Below, in pieces: positions 24,634 through 33,195 of a stretch of DNA of 64,000 bases. Each line of letters starts with the position of its first letter. The first letter of the stretch is position 1. Below the pieces are notes generated by a model, which did not search any database, was not told the origin of the DNA, and saw only the letters and a list, made by a program, of their open reading frames with translations. Origin of the DNA: Acholeplasma laidlawii_A (GTDB lineage Bacteria; Bacillota_I; Bacilli_A; Acholeplasmatales; Acholeplasmataceae). A program made the translations under genes and the position numbers. The stretch lies in NCBI RefSeq assembly GCF_030166555.2, contig NZ_CP126461.2; one strand, 5' to 3'.

Positions 24634-25875
24634 GTGCTAGAAATTATTCCAACCAATTTATCAGGTGAAGTAAAGATTGTTTCTTCTAAATCTTTATCAC
24701 ACAGATATGTACTTGCAGCAGCACTTGCACATGGACAATCAAAGATTGATAATATTTTAGACTCTGATGATTTAATCGCCACACAAAGCGCTTTAAAAAG
24801 CTTAGGTGCAAGCATTAATCAGGGATTGATTACAGGTGGTAAGGTTCGAAGAGAACATGATACTATTGATTGTTTTGAGTCTGGTTCTACATTAAGATTT
24901 TTAATACCTGTAGCAATGCTTCAAGATAAACCTGTGACATTTACGGGTAAAAATCAATTACCATTTCGTACTCAAGAAATGTATGAAAACCTTTTTAAAG
25001 AGACTTATCAATTTGAGCATCCAACAGATAAGTGGTTACCGCTTACTGTAAGTGGTCCACTTAAAGGTGGCACATATCACTTAAGAGGTGATGTAAGTAG
25101 TCAGTTTATTACAGGCTTACTTTATGCTTTACCACTTGCACCAAATGATTCCGAAATTATTTTAACCTCACACTTAGAATCGGTTGGTTATGTAGATATG
25201 ACACTGGATGTATTAGGCAAATTTGGTATTAAGATTATTAAAACTTCAAACGGTTATAAGATACCTGGGAACCAACACTATAATCCAGGTAACTATCGTG
25301 TAGAAGGTGATTTTAGTGGTGCAGCATTTTTTGTTGCAGCTGGACTACTTGCTGGACCAATCCACTTAACGAATTTAAATCACCATAGTTTACAAGGTGA
25401 TAAAGAAATTATTGATCTTGCAATTAAGATGGGTGGAGATATTACGCCTACGAGTGAAGGTTATTTGGTTAAACCATCTAGATTAAAGGGTATTTCTATT
25501 GATGTTGGACAAATTCCTGATTTAGGTCCGATTCTTATGGTACTTGGTGCGCTTGCTGAAGGTACCACAATTATTCATAACGCATCTAGATTACGTATCA
25601 AAGAATCTGATAGATTAAATGCTATGGTAACAAATCTTCAAGCACTTGGCGCAAACATTAAAGAAATTGGAGATACTGTAGAAATTAAAGGGGTAAGTCG
25701 ACTTATAGGCGGCACATTAGTTTCAAGTTATAAAGATCATAGGATAGCAATGTCAATGGCAATTGCCTCCATAATGTGCGAACGACCAATTACACTTGAT
25801 GATGAGACCGTAGTATCTAAAAGTTATCCAAATTTCTTTGAAAGTTTTAAAGCATTAGGAGGTCAAGTGAAATGA
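24634..25875 (+). CDS. aroA: 3-phosphoshikimate 1-carboxyvinyltransferase (EPSP synthase)
   Basis: About 413 residues from GTG 24634, one base after the aroB stop; longer in-frame starts exist inside aroB but would add non-family residues. Substrate motifs are SSKSLSHRYVLAAAL, ESGSTLRFLIP, RIKESDRL and DHRIAMSMAI. It joins shikimate-3-phosphate and phosphoenolpyruvate. AAAGG upstream is a modest ribosome site, and coupling to aroB is likely. It overlaps the mutase gene by 4 bases. Confidence 0.93.
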   Translation: MLEIIPTNLSGEVKIVSSKSLSHRYVLAAALAHGQSKIDNILDSDDLIATQSALKSLGASINQGLITGGKVRREHDTIDCFESGSTLRFLIPVAMLQDKPVTFTGKNQLPFRTQEMYENLFKETYQFEHPTDKWLPLTVSGPLKGGTYHLRGDVSSQFITGLLYALPLAPNDSEIILTSHLESVGYVDMTLDVLGKFGIKIIKTSNGYKIPGNQHYNPGNYRVEGDFSGAAFFVAAGLLAGPIHLTNLNHHSLQGDKEIIDLAIKMGGDITPTSEGYLVKPSRLKGISIDVGQIPDLGPILMVLGALAEGTTIIHNASRLRIKESDRLNAMVTNLQALGANIKEIGDTVEIKGVSRLIGGTLVSSYKDHRIAMSMAIASIMCERPITLDDETVVSKSYPNFFESFKALGGQVK

Positions 25876-26126
25876 GTTTAGAACCTTTAAGAAATGAAAT
25901 TGATAAAGTAGATAAAGAACTTGTCAAATTATTAGAACGCCGTTTTGAGTTAGTGAAAGAAATTGGCGACTATAAGAAGTTACATAACCTACCTGTACTT
26001 GATCTTGCAAGAGAACAACAAGTACTCCAAAAGAAAAAGAAACAACTCACCAATAAAGACTTATGGCCGCACTTTGAAAAGTTGTTTCAACATATTATGA
26101 ATATCTCAAAAGAATTAGAAAAATGA
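25872..26126 (+). CDS. Chorismate mutase (AroQ class)
   Basis: 84 residues, all helical. It matches the AroQ monofunctional mutase: LRNEIDKVDKELVKLLERRFELVKEIGDYK, then LDLAREQQVL. It turns chorismate into prephenate, feeding the tyrA product encoded upstream in the same operon. It overlaps aroA and aroE by ATGA at both ends, so the whole block is translationally coupled. Confidence 0.92.
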   Translation: MSLEPLRNEIDKVDKELVKLLERRFELVKEIGDYKKLHNLPVLDLAREQQVLQKKKKQLTNKDLWPHFEKLFQHIMNISKELEK

Positions 26127-26923
26127 AAGTATTTGGTTTAATTGGCCATCCCTTAGGGCACTCCAAGTCGCCTAAACTACATAAAATCATTGGTAGTTAT
26201 TTTAGTAGACAACTAGCATATCGATTATTTGATATAGATCATATCGATAAAGTAAAACCATTGATTGAAGGGTTAAAAAACGGCACATATCATGGCTTTA
26301 ATATAACAATTCCATATAAGGAAGCAGTGCTTCCCTTTTTGGATCTTATGACACCAAAAGCTCAGAAAATAGGTGCGGTAAACACCATCTATTTTAAAGA
26401 TAATCAAGTCATTGGTGATAATACAGATTATGATGGTTTTTTATATTTAATGGAACAGCAACTTACTATAAAAAAAATCATAAACCCTATTATATTAGGT
26501 AGTGGTGGTGCAGCAAAATCAAGTTATACAGTGTTAAAAGATCTTGGATTTGATACGGTTGTGGTATCAAGAAATCCAAAGGATAACCAGCACTTTAATC
26601 AAATTATAAGTTATGATAAACTACTAAGTTATTCATATGATTTGGTAGTAAATACAACACCGATCGGGATGCACCCAAATATTAACCAATCACCACTTGA
26701 TGAAAGTTTAGTGCGCGATAAATTTGTTATAGATCTCATATATAATCCACTTGAGACTACATTAATGAAATATGCTAAACATAGCATTGGTGGACTCGAT
26801 ATGCTGATTGTTCAAGCATTTAAAGCTCAGAATATATGGTTTGGTGAAGAAAAAGAATTAAAAGATGATATATTAAATCATATCAAGGAGATAAACTATA
26901 ATAAGTCAAGTAAAAAAATGTAG
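26123..26923 (+). CDS. aroE: Shikimate dehydrogenase (C-terminus altered by an IS)
   Basis: 266 residues. It has GHPLGHSKSPKLHK, the catalytic-lysine block NITIPYKE, GDNTDYDG, and NADP-site GSGGAAKSSY. It reduces 3-dehydroshikimate to shikimate. The last residues after HIK (EINYNKSSKKM) are encoded by the end of the inserted IS110-type element. Joining the two IS flanks at CAAGGA would give HIKDLYE followed by a TAG overlapping the aroC ATG. The catalytic core is intact, so activity is probably kept. Confidence 0.93.
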   Translation: MKVFGLIGHPLGHSKSPKLHKIIGSYFSRQLAYRLFDIDHIDKVKPLIEGLKNGTYHGFNITIPYKEAVLPFLDLMTPKAQKIGAVNTIYFKDNQVIGDNTDYDGFLYLMEQQLTIKKIINPIILGSGGAAKSSYTVLKDLGFDTVVVSRNPKDNQHFNQIISYDKLLSYSYDLVVNTTPIGMHPNINQSPLDESLVRDKFVIDLIYNPLETTLMKYAKHSIGGLDMLIVQAFKAQNIWFGEEKELKDDILNHIKEINYNKSSKKM

Positions 26924-26953
26924 TAAACAGAAAAATACCTCATCTAAGGTCAA

Positions 26954-26978
26954 AAATTGATTATGTGTGAATCAATTT
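26954..26978 (-). terminator. Hairpin/terminator at the 3' end of the IS110 transposase
   Basis: AAATTGATT (26954-26962) pairs perfectly with AATCAATTT (26970-26978); T's follow on the minus strand. Confidence 0.6.
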
Positions 26979-26991
26979 AGGTAGCTACACC

Positions 26992-28158
26992 CTAACGACT
27001 CAAATTTGGATTATATGAAACGTTGTTAAATTCAATGTAATGCATCATACGGATGAGTTTACGACAGACATGAGATAAAGCGACTTTATGATGTTTACCT
27101 TGGTCACGTTTCTTATGATAATAATCATTCATAGTAGGTATGAAACGTACTGCGGGTAAGGCGTAAGTCCAGATAGCACTTCTTAGTAAAGGTGAACCAT
27201 GCTTAACGAGTTTACCATAATGTTCCTTAGTTCCTGATTGGATAATTCTAACATCAAAACCAGCGAATGCTATGAGTTTTGCAGGACTTGAAAAGTTTTT
27301 AAAGTCACCAACCTCAGCATAGATGGTTGCTGCTGTGATGATACCTAAACCAGGAATGGTTAATAACTTAGAATCAGTTTGTGAAAAGAGGTTCACGATT
27401 TCTTGATCTAAGACCTCAAGTGTTTCTGTAAAATATTTGATAGACGAGATAACGGTTTGAATTAAAAGATCATAAACTTTATCATCTAGACCAATAGAAT
27501 TACGCGCTAACATCTTTAGTTGATTGAATCTCGGGTAAGTAAGTTTCCCTTTAGTCTTAGAACGTATGAGTTCAAAGTCTTTAATAGTCATTTTGGCGAT
27601 TCTAGTTTTGTTTTTGAACCGCTTTAAGATAAAAAGTGCACCACTGCCAAGTTGACCCTTAAAGAAAGGTTTATACTCTGGGAAGGTCTTATCTAAGAGA
27701 TTGGTGAGTTTAACTAACTCTTTAGAACGACTTTGAAGATAGGCGTATCTTTGTCTAACTAATTCTTTTAAGACATTATTGTGATAAAATTTAGTATGTA
27801 GTGTTTCGTAATCAACGGATCCTAACATACTTGAGATGACTTTAGCGTCAACTTTATCAGTCTTAGTCTTTCTTAACGATGATGCCTTGGAAAACATATG
27901 CGTTAAGTAATCATTAAACTCAACATAGGTATACCCTAAGTTGGATAGATATTGTTTCAGGTTTGTTCCATAATGACCCGTTGATTCGAAACCTATTTTT
28001 ATTTCACTAGGATCCCCTAATGATTTAAGTGAGTCAAGCAGTTCATTAAAACCTGATGCGTTATTGTCAAAGATAAACTCTTTGACCTTCACATGTGCTT
28101 CAGTAGCTATGAAGCAGTTGTGTTTGAATTTAGAGATGTCAATGCCAATATGGTACAT
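26992..28158 (-). CDS. IS110-family transposase (DEDD recombinase)
   Basis: 388 residues. The N-terminal RuvC-like DEDD domain shows GIDISKFKHN (Asp6), GFESTGHYG (Glu near 59) and KTDKVDAK (Asp pair near 99-102). The C-terminal domain has LLTIPGLGIITAATIYAEVGD and a KHGSPLLRSAIW block with the candidate serine nucleophile. The frame is intact, so the element may be active. TTAGGAGGT precedes the start. The family recombines using a bridge RNA encoded next to the gene. Confidence 0.95.
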   Translation of the reverse strand: MYHIGIDISKFKHNCFIATEAHVKVKEFIFDNNASGFNELLDSLKSLGDPSEIKIGFESTGHYGTNLKQYLSNLGYTYVEFNDYLTHMFSKASSLRKTKTDKVDAKVISSMLGSVDYETLHTKFYHNNVLKELVRQRYAYLQSRSKELVKLTNLLDKTFPEYKPFFKGQLGSGALFILKRFKNKTRIAKMTIKDFELIRSKTKGKLTYPRFNQLKMLARNSIGLDDKVYDLLIQTVISSIKYFTETLEVLDQEIVNLFSQTDSKLLTIPGLGIITAATIYAEVGDFKNFSSPAKLIAFAGFDVRIIQSGTKEHYGKLVKHGSPLLRSAIWTYALPAVRFIPTMNDYYHKKRDQGKHHKVALSHVCRKLIRMMHYIEFNNVSYNPNLSR

Positions 28159-28204
28159 AATCTCTACCTCCTAAAAAATGTTTTTAAGTACTGGTGGTAA
28201 GTCA

Positions 28205-28341
28205 CATGTTTCCTGTCTCTATATACTTGTGATAAAGCGTCAAGCGCTAATAAACTTATTGATAGATAAAAACAGGAACTGTGGTAGGAATCTCCTATAT
28301 GCGTCAAGCGCTAATTTCAATGAAACAAATCCACAGTACCT
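28205..28341 (-). ncRNA. Candidate bridge RNA of the IS110 element
   Basis: Minus-strand RNA upstream of the transposase, starting near 28341 after an extended -10 (TGT-TATAAT, 28348-28356). It forms two hairpins. The first is closed by ACTGTGG/CCACAGT (plus strand 28278-28337), the second by TTCCTGT/ACAGGAA (28210-28278). Each contains the same 15-base ATTAGCGCTTGACGC, which can fold as GCG-CTTGA-CGC at the loop tip. Loop 2 carries TTTATCT and ACAAG, which match the element's own ends on either side of the putative CT core. Loop 1 carries partial matches to the aroE/aroC target. This matches the two-loop bridge RNA plan. Confidence 0.7.
28237..28315. repeat. 15-base direct repeat in the two hairpins of the IS110 RNA
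   Basis: GCGTCAAGCGCTAAT at 28237-28251 and 28301-28315 (plus strand), identical, 64 bases apart. Each lies at the tip of one hairpin of the candidate bridge RNA. Confidence 0.85.
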
Positions 28342-28347
28342 ATTAAA

Positions 28348-28356
28348 ATTATAACA
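28348..28356 (-). promoter_or_regulatory. Extended -10 promoter inside the IS110 element
   Basis: Minus-strand TGT-TATAAT. It would start the bridge RNA near 28341 and could also serve the transposase. Confidence 0.6.
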
Positions 28357-28422
28357 AATGAAAGAAAGGAAGCTATATTCAGTATCAATCAAACGTTACA
28401 TATTGAATATACAAGGACTTAT

Positions 28423-29409
28423 ATGAATAGTTTTGGCACTTTATTTAAAGTAACTTTATATGGTGAATCACATCAAGATGCTATAGGAATCGTCATTGAT
28501 GGTGTAAAACCCGGTCTTAAAATTAACTGGGAGGATGTAGAACTTGATCTAGCTAAAAGAAGACCAGGTGCTGTAGGCACAACACCAAGAGTTGAAAAAG
28601 ATAAACTAGAAGTTACATCTGGTATGTTTAATGAATATACTACAGGTTCTCCACTACATATAATGATCAGAAATGAAAATGTCATTTCTAAAGATTATAG
28701 TCATCTAAAAAGTCAACCAAGACCAGGGCATGCAGACTTTGTTGCTGGTACTAAATATCAAGGGTTTCATGACTACCGAGGTGGTGGTCGCTTTTCTGGT
28801 CGACTAACAGCACCACTAGTGGTTGCAGGTAGTATTGCAAAACAAATGTTACCATTTGAGTTTAGTCATGAACTGATTCAAGTTGGATCTCTTACAGATA
28901 TGTCACAACTCGATGCATATTTACGGGAAGTACACAACCAAGGAGAATCTGTTGGTGGTATCGTTGAAGTCCGAGTAAAAAATATGGTGGTCGGACTAGG
29001 TGAACCTATGTTTGAAAAGTTAGATGCTAAAATTGGTCAAATGATGTTTTCTATACCTGCTGTTAAAGGTGTTGAAATTGGTACAGGGTTTAGTGGTGCA
29101 AACCTCTATGGTTCTCTGTTTAATGATGTCTATGAAGATGAAACTGGAAAGACTTTAACGAATCATTCTGGTGGTGTATCTGGTGGTATTTCTAATGGTA
29201 ATGATTTAATCGTAAAGGTTTTTGTTAAGCCAACTAGCAGTATTGGTAAAGTACAATTTTCATTCAATCTAGAAAGCAAACAAAAACAGTCTTTTGAAAT
29301 TGGTGGTAGACATGATACTGCAATTGTAAGACGTGTAGGTATTGTATTAGAAAATGCACTAGCTATTTGTTTAGCAGATTTATATTTATGGAGTAAAATA
29401 TACAAATGA
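28423..29409 (+). CDS. aroC: Chorismate synthase
   Basis: 328 residues, a little short for the family (usually 350-390). Signatures are LFKVTLYGESH, RRPGAVGTTPR, RPGHADF, GGGRFSGRLTAPLV and GGRHDTAIVRR. It converts EPSP to chorismate with reduced FMN. The AAGGA ribosome site (28413-28417) lies in the IS junction but is part of the reconstructed native sequence. The IS upstream could separate aroC from the operon promoter, unless transcription reads through. Confidence 0.94.
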   Translation: MNSFGTLFKVTLYGESHQDAIGIVIDGVKPGLKINWEDVELDLAKRRPGAVGTTPRVEKDKLEVTSGMFNEYTTGSPLHIMIRNENVISKDYSHLKSQPRPGHADFVAGTKYQGFHDYRGGGRFSGRLTAPLVVAGSIAKQMLPFEFSHELIQVGSLTDMSQLDAYLREVHNQGESVGGIVEVRVKNMVVGLGEPMFEKLDAKIGQMMFSIPAVKGVEIGTGFSGANLYGSLFNDVYEDETGKTLTNHSGGVSGGISNGNDLIVKVFVKPTSSIGKVQFSFNLESKQKQSFEIGGRHDTAIVRRVGIVLENALAICLADLYLWSKIYK

Positions 29410-30392
29410 TGTTTTATAAACAAGTGTTACACACAACAATTAAATTAGTCGTTGTAGCAATCATATCCGCAACCGTTGCCTATTTTGTAGGTATTAAAGA
29501 CTACATACTTGTTGGTACAATAGGTATTTTATCTGTCTCACTTACGAAAAAGGACACCATCAGAGATAACATCAATAGATATCTAGATGTATTATTAGGT
29601 TTAGCACTATCTGCATGTATCTTCTTTATATTTGGTTTTAATTTATATGCGCTGATTGTATTTTTAATACTATTTATATTTGCATCATATGCCTTTAAAA
29701 TAAACATTGGGTTAATTCCTGCACTTGTTTTAGCTAAACATTTATTTGATGCACAAAATATCGAATTGCTATTTATTTTTGAACGTGTTGTAATTATTAC
29801 AATTAGTGTTGGTACAGCACTCATTATGAATATGCTATATCCCGAATTTCATAATAAACGTATGATTTATTATGTTAGTGAAGTTGATCAGAAATTAAAA
29901 GACCATCTGTTTATGTTAAGTATATATCTAGTTAAAAAAGAAGGCAGAAAAGACTTCTTAAAACATTACGATTTGTTAAATGATGAGATCAGCAAAATGA
30001 TCATGCTTGCTGAAGCGAGTGATAAAGATAAGTTATTTGATAATGATCATAGATATCTTGCATATCTTTATATGCGACGTAATCAGTTAAACTATATTAA
30101 CAATATGTATCAAAGTGTTAAAAGAATGCACACTTCACATCCGTATGAAAATATCATCTCAGACTATATTAGAGAACTTATTTCAGATATTGGTGTAGAT
30201 GATAAAGCCACTAAACAATTAAATAAACTAGATAACATGAAAAAGGTGTTCAAAGAAGAATCTCTACCTCAAACAAGAGATGAATTTGAAACGCGTGCAT
30301 TACTATTTCATATGTTGGAAGATTTAGAAGAACTACTACATGTTAAGGTGGAATTTCATGAACGTTACCCTAACTTCATGTTAACACTTTAA
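29406..30392 (+). CDS. Aromatic acid exporter family (ArAE-type) membrane protein
   Basis: 328 residues. About five hydrophobic helices in the first 165 residues are followed by a helical cytoplasmic domain, the layout of the ArAE_1/YqjA-type family. The start overlaps the aroC stop. Its place at the end of the aromatic operon suggests export of an aromatic acid or pathway intermediate; the substrate is inference. A bidirectional terminator follows at 30400. Confidence 0.72.
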   Translation: MMFYKQVLHTTIKLVVVAIISATVAYFVGIKDYILVGTIGILSVSLTKKDTIRDNINRYLDVLLGLALSACIFFIFGFNLYALIVFLILFIFASYAFKINIGLIPALVLAKHLFDAQNIELLFIFERVVIITISVGTALIMNMLYPEFHNKRMIYYVSEVDQKLKDHLFMLSIYLVKKEGRKDFLKHYDLLNDEISKMIMLAEASDKDKLFDNDHRYLAYLYMRRNQLNYINNMYQSVKRMHTSHPYENIISDYIRELISDIGVDDKATKQLNKLDNMKKVFKEESLPQTRDEFETRALLFHMLEDLEELLHVKVEFHERYPNFMLTL

Positions 30393-30399
30393 AAAAAAT

Positions 30400-30433
30400 A
30401 AGGATAACTCATCAAATTTGATAGGTTATCCTT
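30400..30433. terminator. Bidirectional terminator between the aromatic operon and mvaA
   Basis: AAGGATAAC (30400-30408) pairs with GTTATCCTT (30425-30433), with an inner ATCAA/TTGAT extension. A/T runs lie on both sides. Confidence 0.85.
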
Positions 30434-30438
30434 ATTTA

Positions 30439-31668
30439 TTATGATAGGTTCTTTAAAAAATCTTTTGCGTTTGATACTGTAACTTCTTTACTATTGACTA
30501 AGTGGTTTACAACTTCATTAATATTTGAAGGTTGTGCACCAGCTTCAAGTGCAACGTTTCTAGCATGTAATCTCATATGACCTTTATTAATACCGTCTGT
30601 GGTAAGTGCATAAAGTGCTGCAAAGTTTTGAGCAAGCCCAAGACACGCTGCAACTTTCATAAGCTCCATAGCATTTTTAACACCCAGTATTTTATGTGAT
30701 AACTTTACTTTAGGTAAGATGCCCATAGAACCACCAACAGTACCAAGTGCTAAGGGTATCTTTATTTCACCGACTAAAAAATCATCTTGGACATACCACT
30801 TGGTCAGTGGAATGTATTTACCACTAATTGAAGCATAGGCATGCGCACCTGCTTCAATTGAGCGGGTATCATTGCCTGTTGCAAGCATTAGGGCACTAAT
30901 ACCATTCATAATACCTTTATTGTGTGTTGCTGCTCGGTATGGGTCAATATGTGCATATGTAGAGGCTGCTGCAATATCTTTATGAATGACATCTGAGTTC
31001 TTTAAGTGTTTTGGATCAATTTTCACAGATGCAGATACTAAAGCATCCACAGCTAGGTTCGATAGAATACTCATTAAAACTTCAGTTTTATAATCAATGG
31101 TTACAAAATGACTTATGGCTTCTAAAATAGTATTGATGGTGTTTGCACCCATTGCATCCAGTGTATTGATGCTTGCATATAAACAAACAAAGCCTTGAGT
31201 TTTATCTTCCACTTTAAAGGATAATAAACCACCACCTAAATTATGAATTTGTGGGTGTGCTTTATAAGCAATATCTTTAAATGTTTCTTTATGACTATTT
31301 AAGTAATCAATAAGTGCTAATGGATCAGATACATTTTTAAATATAATTTGACCAATCATCACACGGTGTATTTCATCAATTTTAAAACCACCATTACGGT
31401 AAATTATTTTAGCAGCATGAGCAGCACCAGCAATGACTGAAGGCTCTTCAGTTGCCATCGGTATATGGTAGATTAAATCATCAATTAAAAAGTCTGGAGC
31501 AACACCTAAACCCACTTCATAAGTCGTAATAAAGTTTTCAATTAAATGGTCAAAAACAACATCACTGGCTATTTGATTTAGATTTGCATCAAATCTTTCA
31601 ATGGATTCTAATGCTTCAATACGTTCTTCAATAGATTTTTTGTAAAAGTTTTTTAGTAATTTATTCAT
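30439..31668 (-). CDS. mvaA: Hydroxymethylglutaryl-CoA reductase (class II)
   Basis: 409 residues of the bacterial class II enzyme, which makes mevalonate from HMG-CoA. Motifs are PMATEEPSVIAGAAHAAK (catalytic Glu), DAMGANTINT, and near the C-terminus KGHMRLHARNVALEAGA. It lies divergent to mvaS, the preceding pathway step, sharing a 103-base promoter region. This shows the mevalonate route to isoprenoids (carrier lipids, and carotenoids in some acholeplasmas). Confidence 0.96.
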   Translation of the reverse strand: MNKLLKNFYKKSIEERIEALESIERFDANLNQIASDVVFDHLIENFITTYEVGLGVAPDFLIDDLIYHIPMATEEPSVIAGAAHAAKIIYRNGGFKIDEIHRVMIGQIIFKNVSDPLALIDYLNSHKETFKDIAYKAHPQIHNLGGGLLSFKVEDKTQGFVCLYASINTLDAMGANTINTILEAISHFVTIDYKTEVLMSILSNLAVDALVSASVKIDPKHLKNSDVIHKDIAAASTYAHIDPYRAATHNKGIMNGISALMLATGNDTRSIEAGAHAYASISGKYIPLTKWYVQDDFLVGEIKIPLALGTVGGSMGILPKVKLSHKILGVKNAMELMKVAACLGLAQNFAALYALTTDGINKGHMRLHARNVALEAGAQPSNINEVVNHLVNSKEVTVSNAKDFLKNLS

Positions 31669-31688
31669 AATTCACCTCTAGTCCATTT

Positions 31689-31697
31689 ATTATATCA
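31689..31697 (-). promoter_or_regulatory. Extended -10 promoter of mvaA
   Basis: Minus-strand TGA-TATAAT, divergent from the mvaS promoter about 30 bases away. Confidence 0.6.
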
Positions 31698-31725
31698 CGC
31701 AAAATCTACAAAACCCTTCCTCTTG

Positions 31726-31734
31726 TGTTATAAT
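31726..31734 (+). promoter_or_regulatory. Extended -10 promoter of mvaS
   Basis: TGT-TATAAT; the start would be near 31741, followed by AGGAG at 31761-31765. Confidence 0.6.
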
Positions 31735-31771
31735 TTCTTATACATGTTAAAAACATATTTAGGAGCAACGC

Positions 31772-32914
31772 ATGAAAATTGGTATTCATAAAATGTCGTT
31801 TTATGTCCCAAAGTTTTACTTGGATATAAGCACTCTAGCAAATGCTAGAGGTATTGACCCATTAAAATATACAAATGGCTTACTTACACATAAAATGAGT
31901 GTAGCACCATTTAATCAAGACATCATCACACTCGCAGCAAATGCAACTTTAAACTATTTAACTAAAGAAGATATCAAAGCAATTGATTTAATACTTTTTA
32001 CAACAGAAAGTGGTATAGATTATTCTAAATCAGCAGCAACCCATCTTATCAGTATCTTAGGCTTAAGAAATGATGTGAGAGCACTTGAGATGAAACAGGC
32101 TTGTTACGCGACAACTGCTGCCCTTTATTTTGCTAAAGGACATATTTTACAACATCCTGAATCTAAAGTATTAGTGATAGCTTCAGATATTGCAAAATAT
32201 GGATTAAATAGTTCTGGTGAACCAACTCAAGGCGCTGGTGCAGTGTCTATGATCGTGGCTAAAGATCCTAACATTATGGAGCTAGAAGATCAATACGGTA
32301 TTCATTCAGAGGATATCTACGATTTTTGGAGACCAGATGGTTTTGACTATGCCCAAGTAGATGGTAAGTTTTCAAATGAAATGTATAAGAAGTTCTTCTT
32401 AAAAACATTTGATAACTACAAAATGCAAACAAAACATACACTCAATGATTTTGCTGCATTAACATTCCATATACCTTATCCAAAAATCGGATTAAGAAGT
32501 TTAGAATTGGTTGCAGATAAAGCGGACTATCCAAACCTATTTGAAAACTTCTATACAAGTATTACATACAACAAAAACATTGGTAATATCTATACTGGTT
32601 CTCTATTCTTATCTATCATTGCTTTACTTGAACAAGGTAACTTAAAAGATGGTGAGCGTATTGGGATGTTTGGATATGGTTCTGGTGCTGTTGCAGAGTT
32701 TTTTACTGCAAAACTTGTTGAAGGTTATAAAACGCACCTTAATAAGAAACTACATGAAAATCAACTTTCAAATCGAAAAGAATTAGATATGGAACAATAC
32801 GCTAAATATTTAACTCAAAAAGTTTCAAATGGCACTGTGTTAGAAGATGATCTTGATGTCAAAGTTCAATTAAAATCTATAATCGATTATAAGAGAAATT
32901 ATCAAACCAACTAA
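31772..32914 (+). CDS. mvaS: Hydroxymethylglutaryl-CoA synthase
   Basis: 380 residues. It condenses acetyl-CoA and acetoacetyl-CoA. The catalytic cysteine is Cys111 in KQACYATTAAL. The glutamate, histidine and glycine-rich blocks (TESGIDYSKSA, FHIPYPKIG, GMFGYGSGAVAEFF) are present. AGGAG lies 7 bases before the ATG. It is divergent from mvaA, and a terminator follows at 32922. Confidence 0.96.
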   Translation: MKIGIHKMSFYVPKFYLDISTLANARGIDPLKYTNGLLTHKMSVAPFNQDIITLAANATLNYLTKEDIKAIDLILFTTESGIDYSKSAATHLISILGLRNDVRALEMKQACYATTAALYFAKGHILQHPESKVLVIASDIAKYGLNSSGEPTQGAGAVSMIVAKDPNIMELEDQYGIHSEDIYDFWRPDGFDYAQVDGKFSNEMYKKFFLKTFDNYKMQTKHTLNDFAALTFHIPYPKIGLRSLELVADKADYPNLFENFYTSITYNKNIGNIYTGSLFLSIIALLEQGNLKDGERIGMFGYGSGAVAEFFTAKLVEGYKTHLNKKLHENQLSNRKELDMEQYAKYLTQKVSNGTVLEDDLDVKVQLKSIIDYKRNYQTN

Positions 32915-32921
32915 TCAAAAA

Positions 32922-32952
32922 ATACGCATATACATCTCCAGTATATGCGTAT
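32922..32952. terminator. Bidirectional terminator between mvaS and the small gene
   Basis: ATACGCATATAC (32922-32933) pairs perfectly with GTATATGCGTAT (32941-32952). The T run is strongest on the minus strand, which suits the small gene. Confidence 0.85.
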
Positions 32953-32997
32953 TATTATTAATATATATAGGACATTAAATCATGTTAGATTAAAAAA

Positions 32998-33063
32998 CTA
33001 TTTTTTTACTGGTTTTTTAGGAGCAGGTGCTGGTTTAGCAGCTGGTTTTTGTGGAGCAGCCAT
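32998..33063 (-). CDS. Pro/Ala/Lys-rich microprotein, 21 residues
   Basis: ATG at 33063 downward, 21 codons, then TAG. The product begins MAAPQKPAAK and ends APAPKKPVKK: seven Pro, six Ala and six Lys, with no acidic or aromatic residue. AAAGGGGAA lies about 7 bases before the ATG, a strong ribosome site. A perfect terminator lies 46 bases after the stop, and a TATAAT lies about 130 bases upstream. I recognise no family. Such composition resembles basic, unstructured nucleic-acid- or ribosome-binding tails, but that is speculation. Confidence 0.65.
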   Translation of the reverse strand: MAAPQKPAAKPAPAPKKPVKK

Positions 33064-33189
33064 GATTATTCCCCTTTCGTTGTTAATGATAAATAGCCGA
33101 ATCTTTTAACTCATCTTTCCATCTCCACTTAGAAATCAAGTCAATCGATTATGTGTAATATTTGATAACAAAATTACCACTTCATATAT

Positions 33190-33195
33190 ATTATA
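33190..33195 (-). promoter_or_regulatory. Candidate -10 of the microprotein gene
   Basis: Minus-strand TATAAT without TGn and without a clear -35. It would give a 5' leader of about 120 bases and a transcript of about 260 bases to the terminator. Confidence 0.35.

Larger units (their letters stand above)
26884..28417 (-). mobile_element. IS110-family insertion element with candidate bridge RNA
   Basis: About 1.53 kb, bounded by CAAGGA at 26884-26889 and 28412-28417, the only sequence common to both junctions. It holds one transposase on the minus strand and a structured non-coding segment upstream of it. No terminal inverted repeats are visible, as expected for the family. It splits the aromatic operon between aroE and aroC. 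Removing it restores overlapping aroE and aroC frames, which supports these boundaries. Confidence 0.8.

Noticed and set aside
26884..28417. Terminal inverted repeats on the IS110 element
   Set aside because: None found. The shared CAAGGA at both ends is a direct repeat around the recombination core, as expected for the family.
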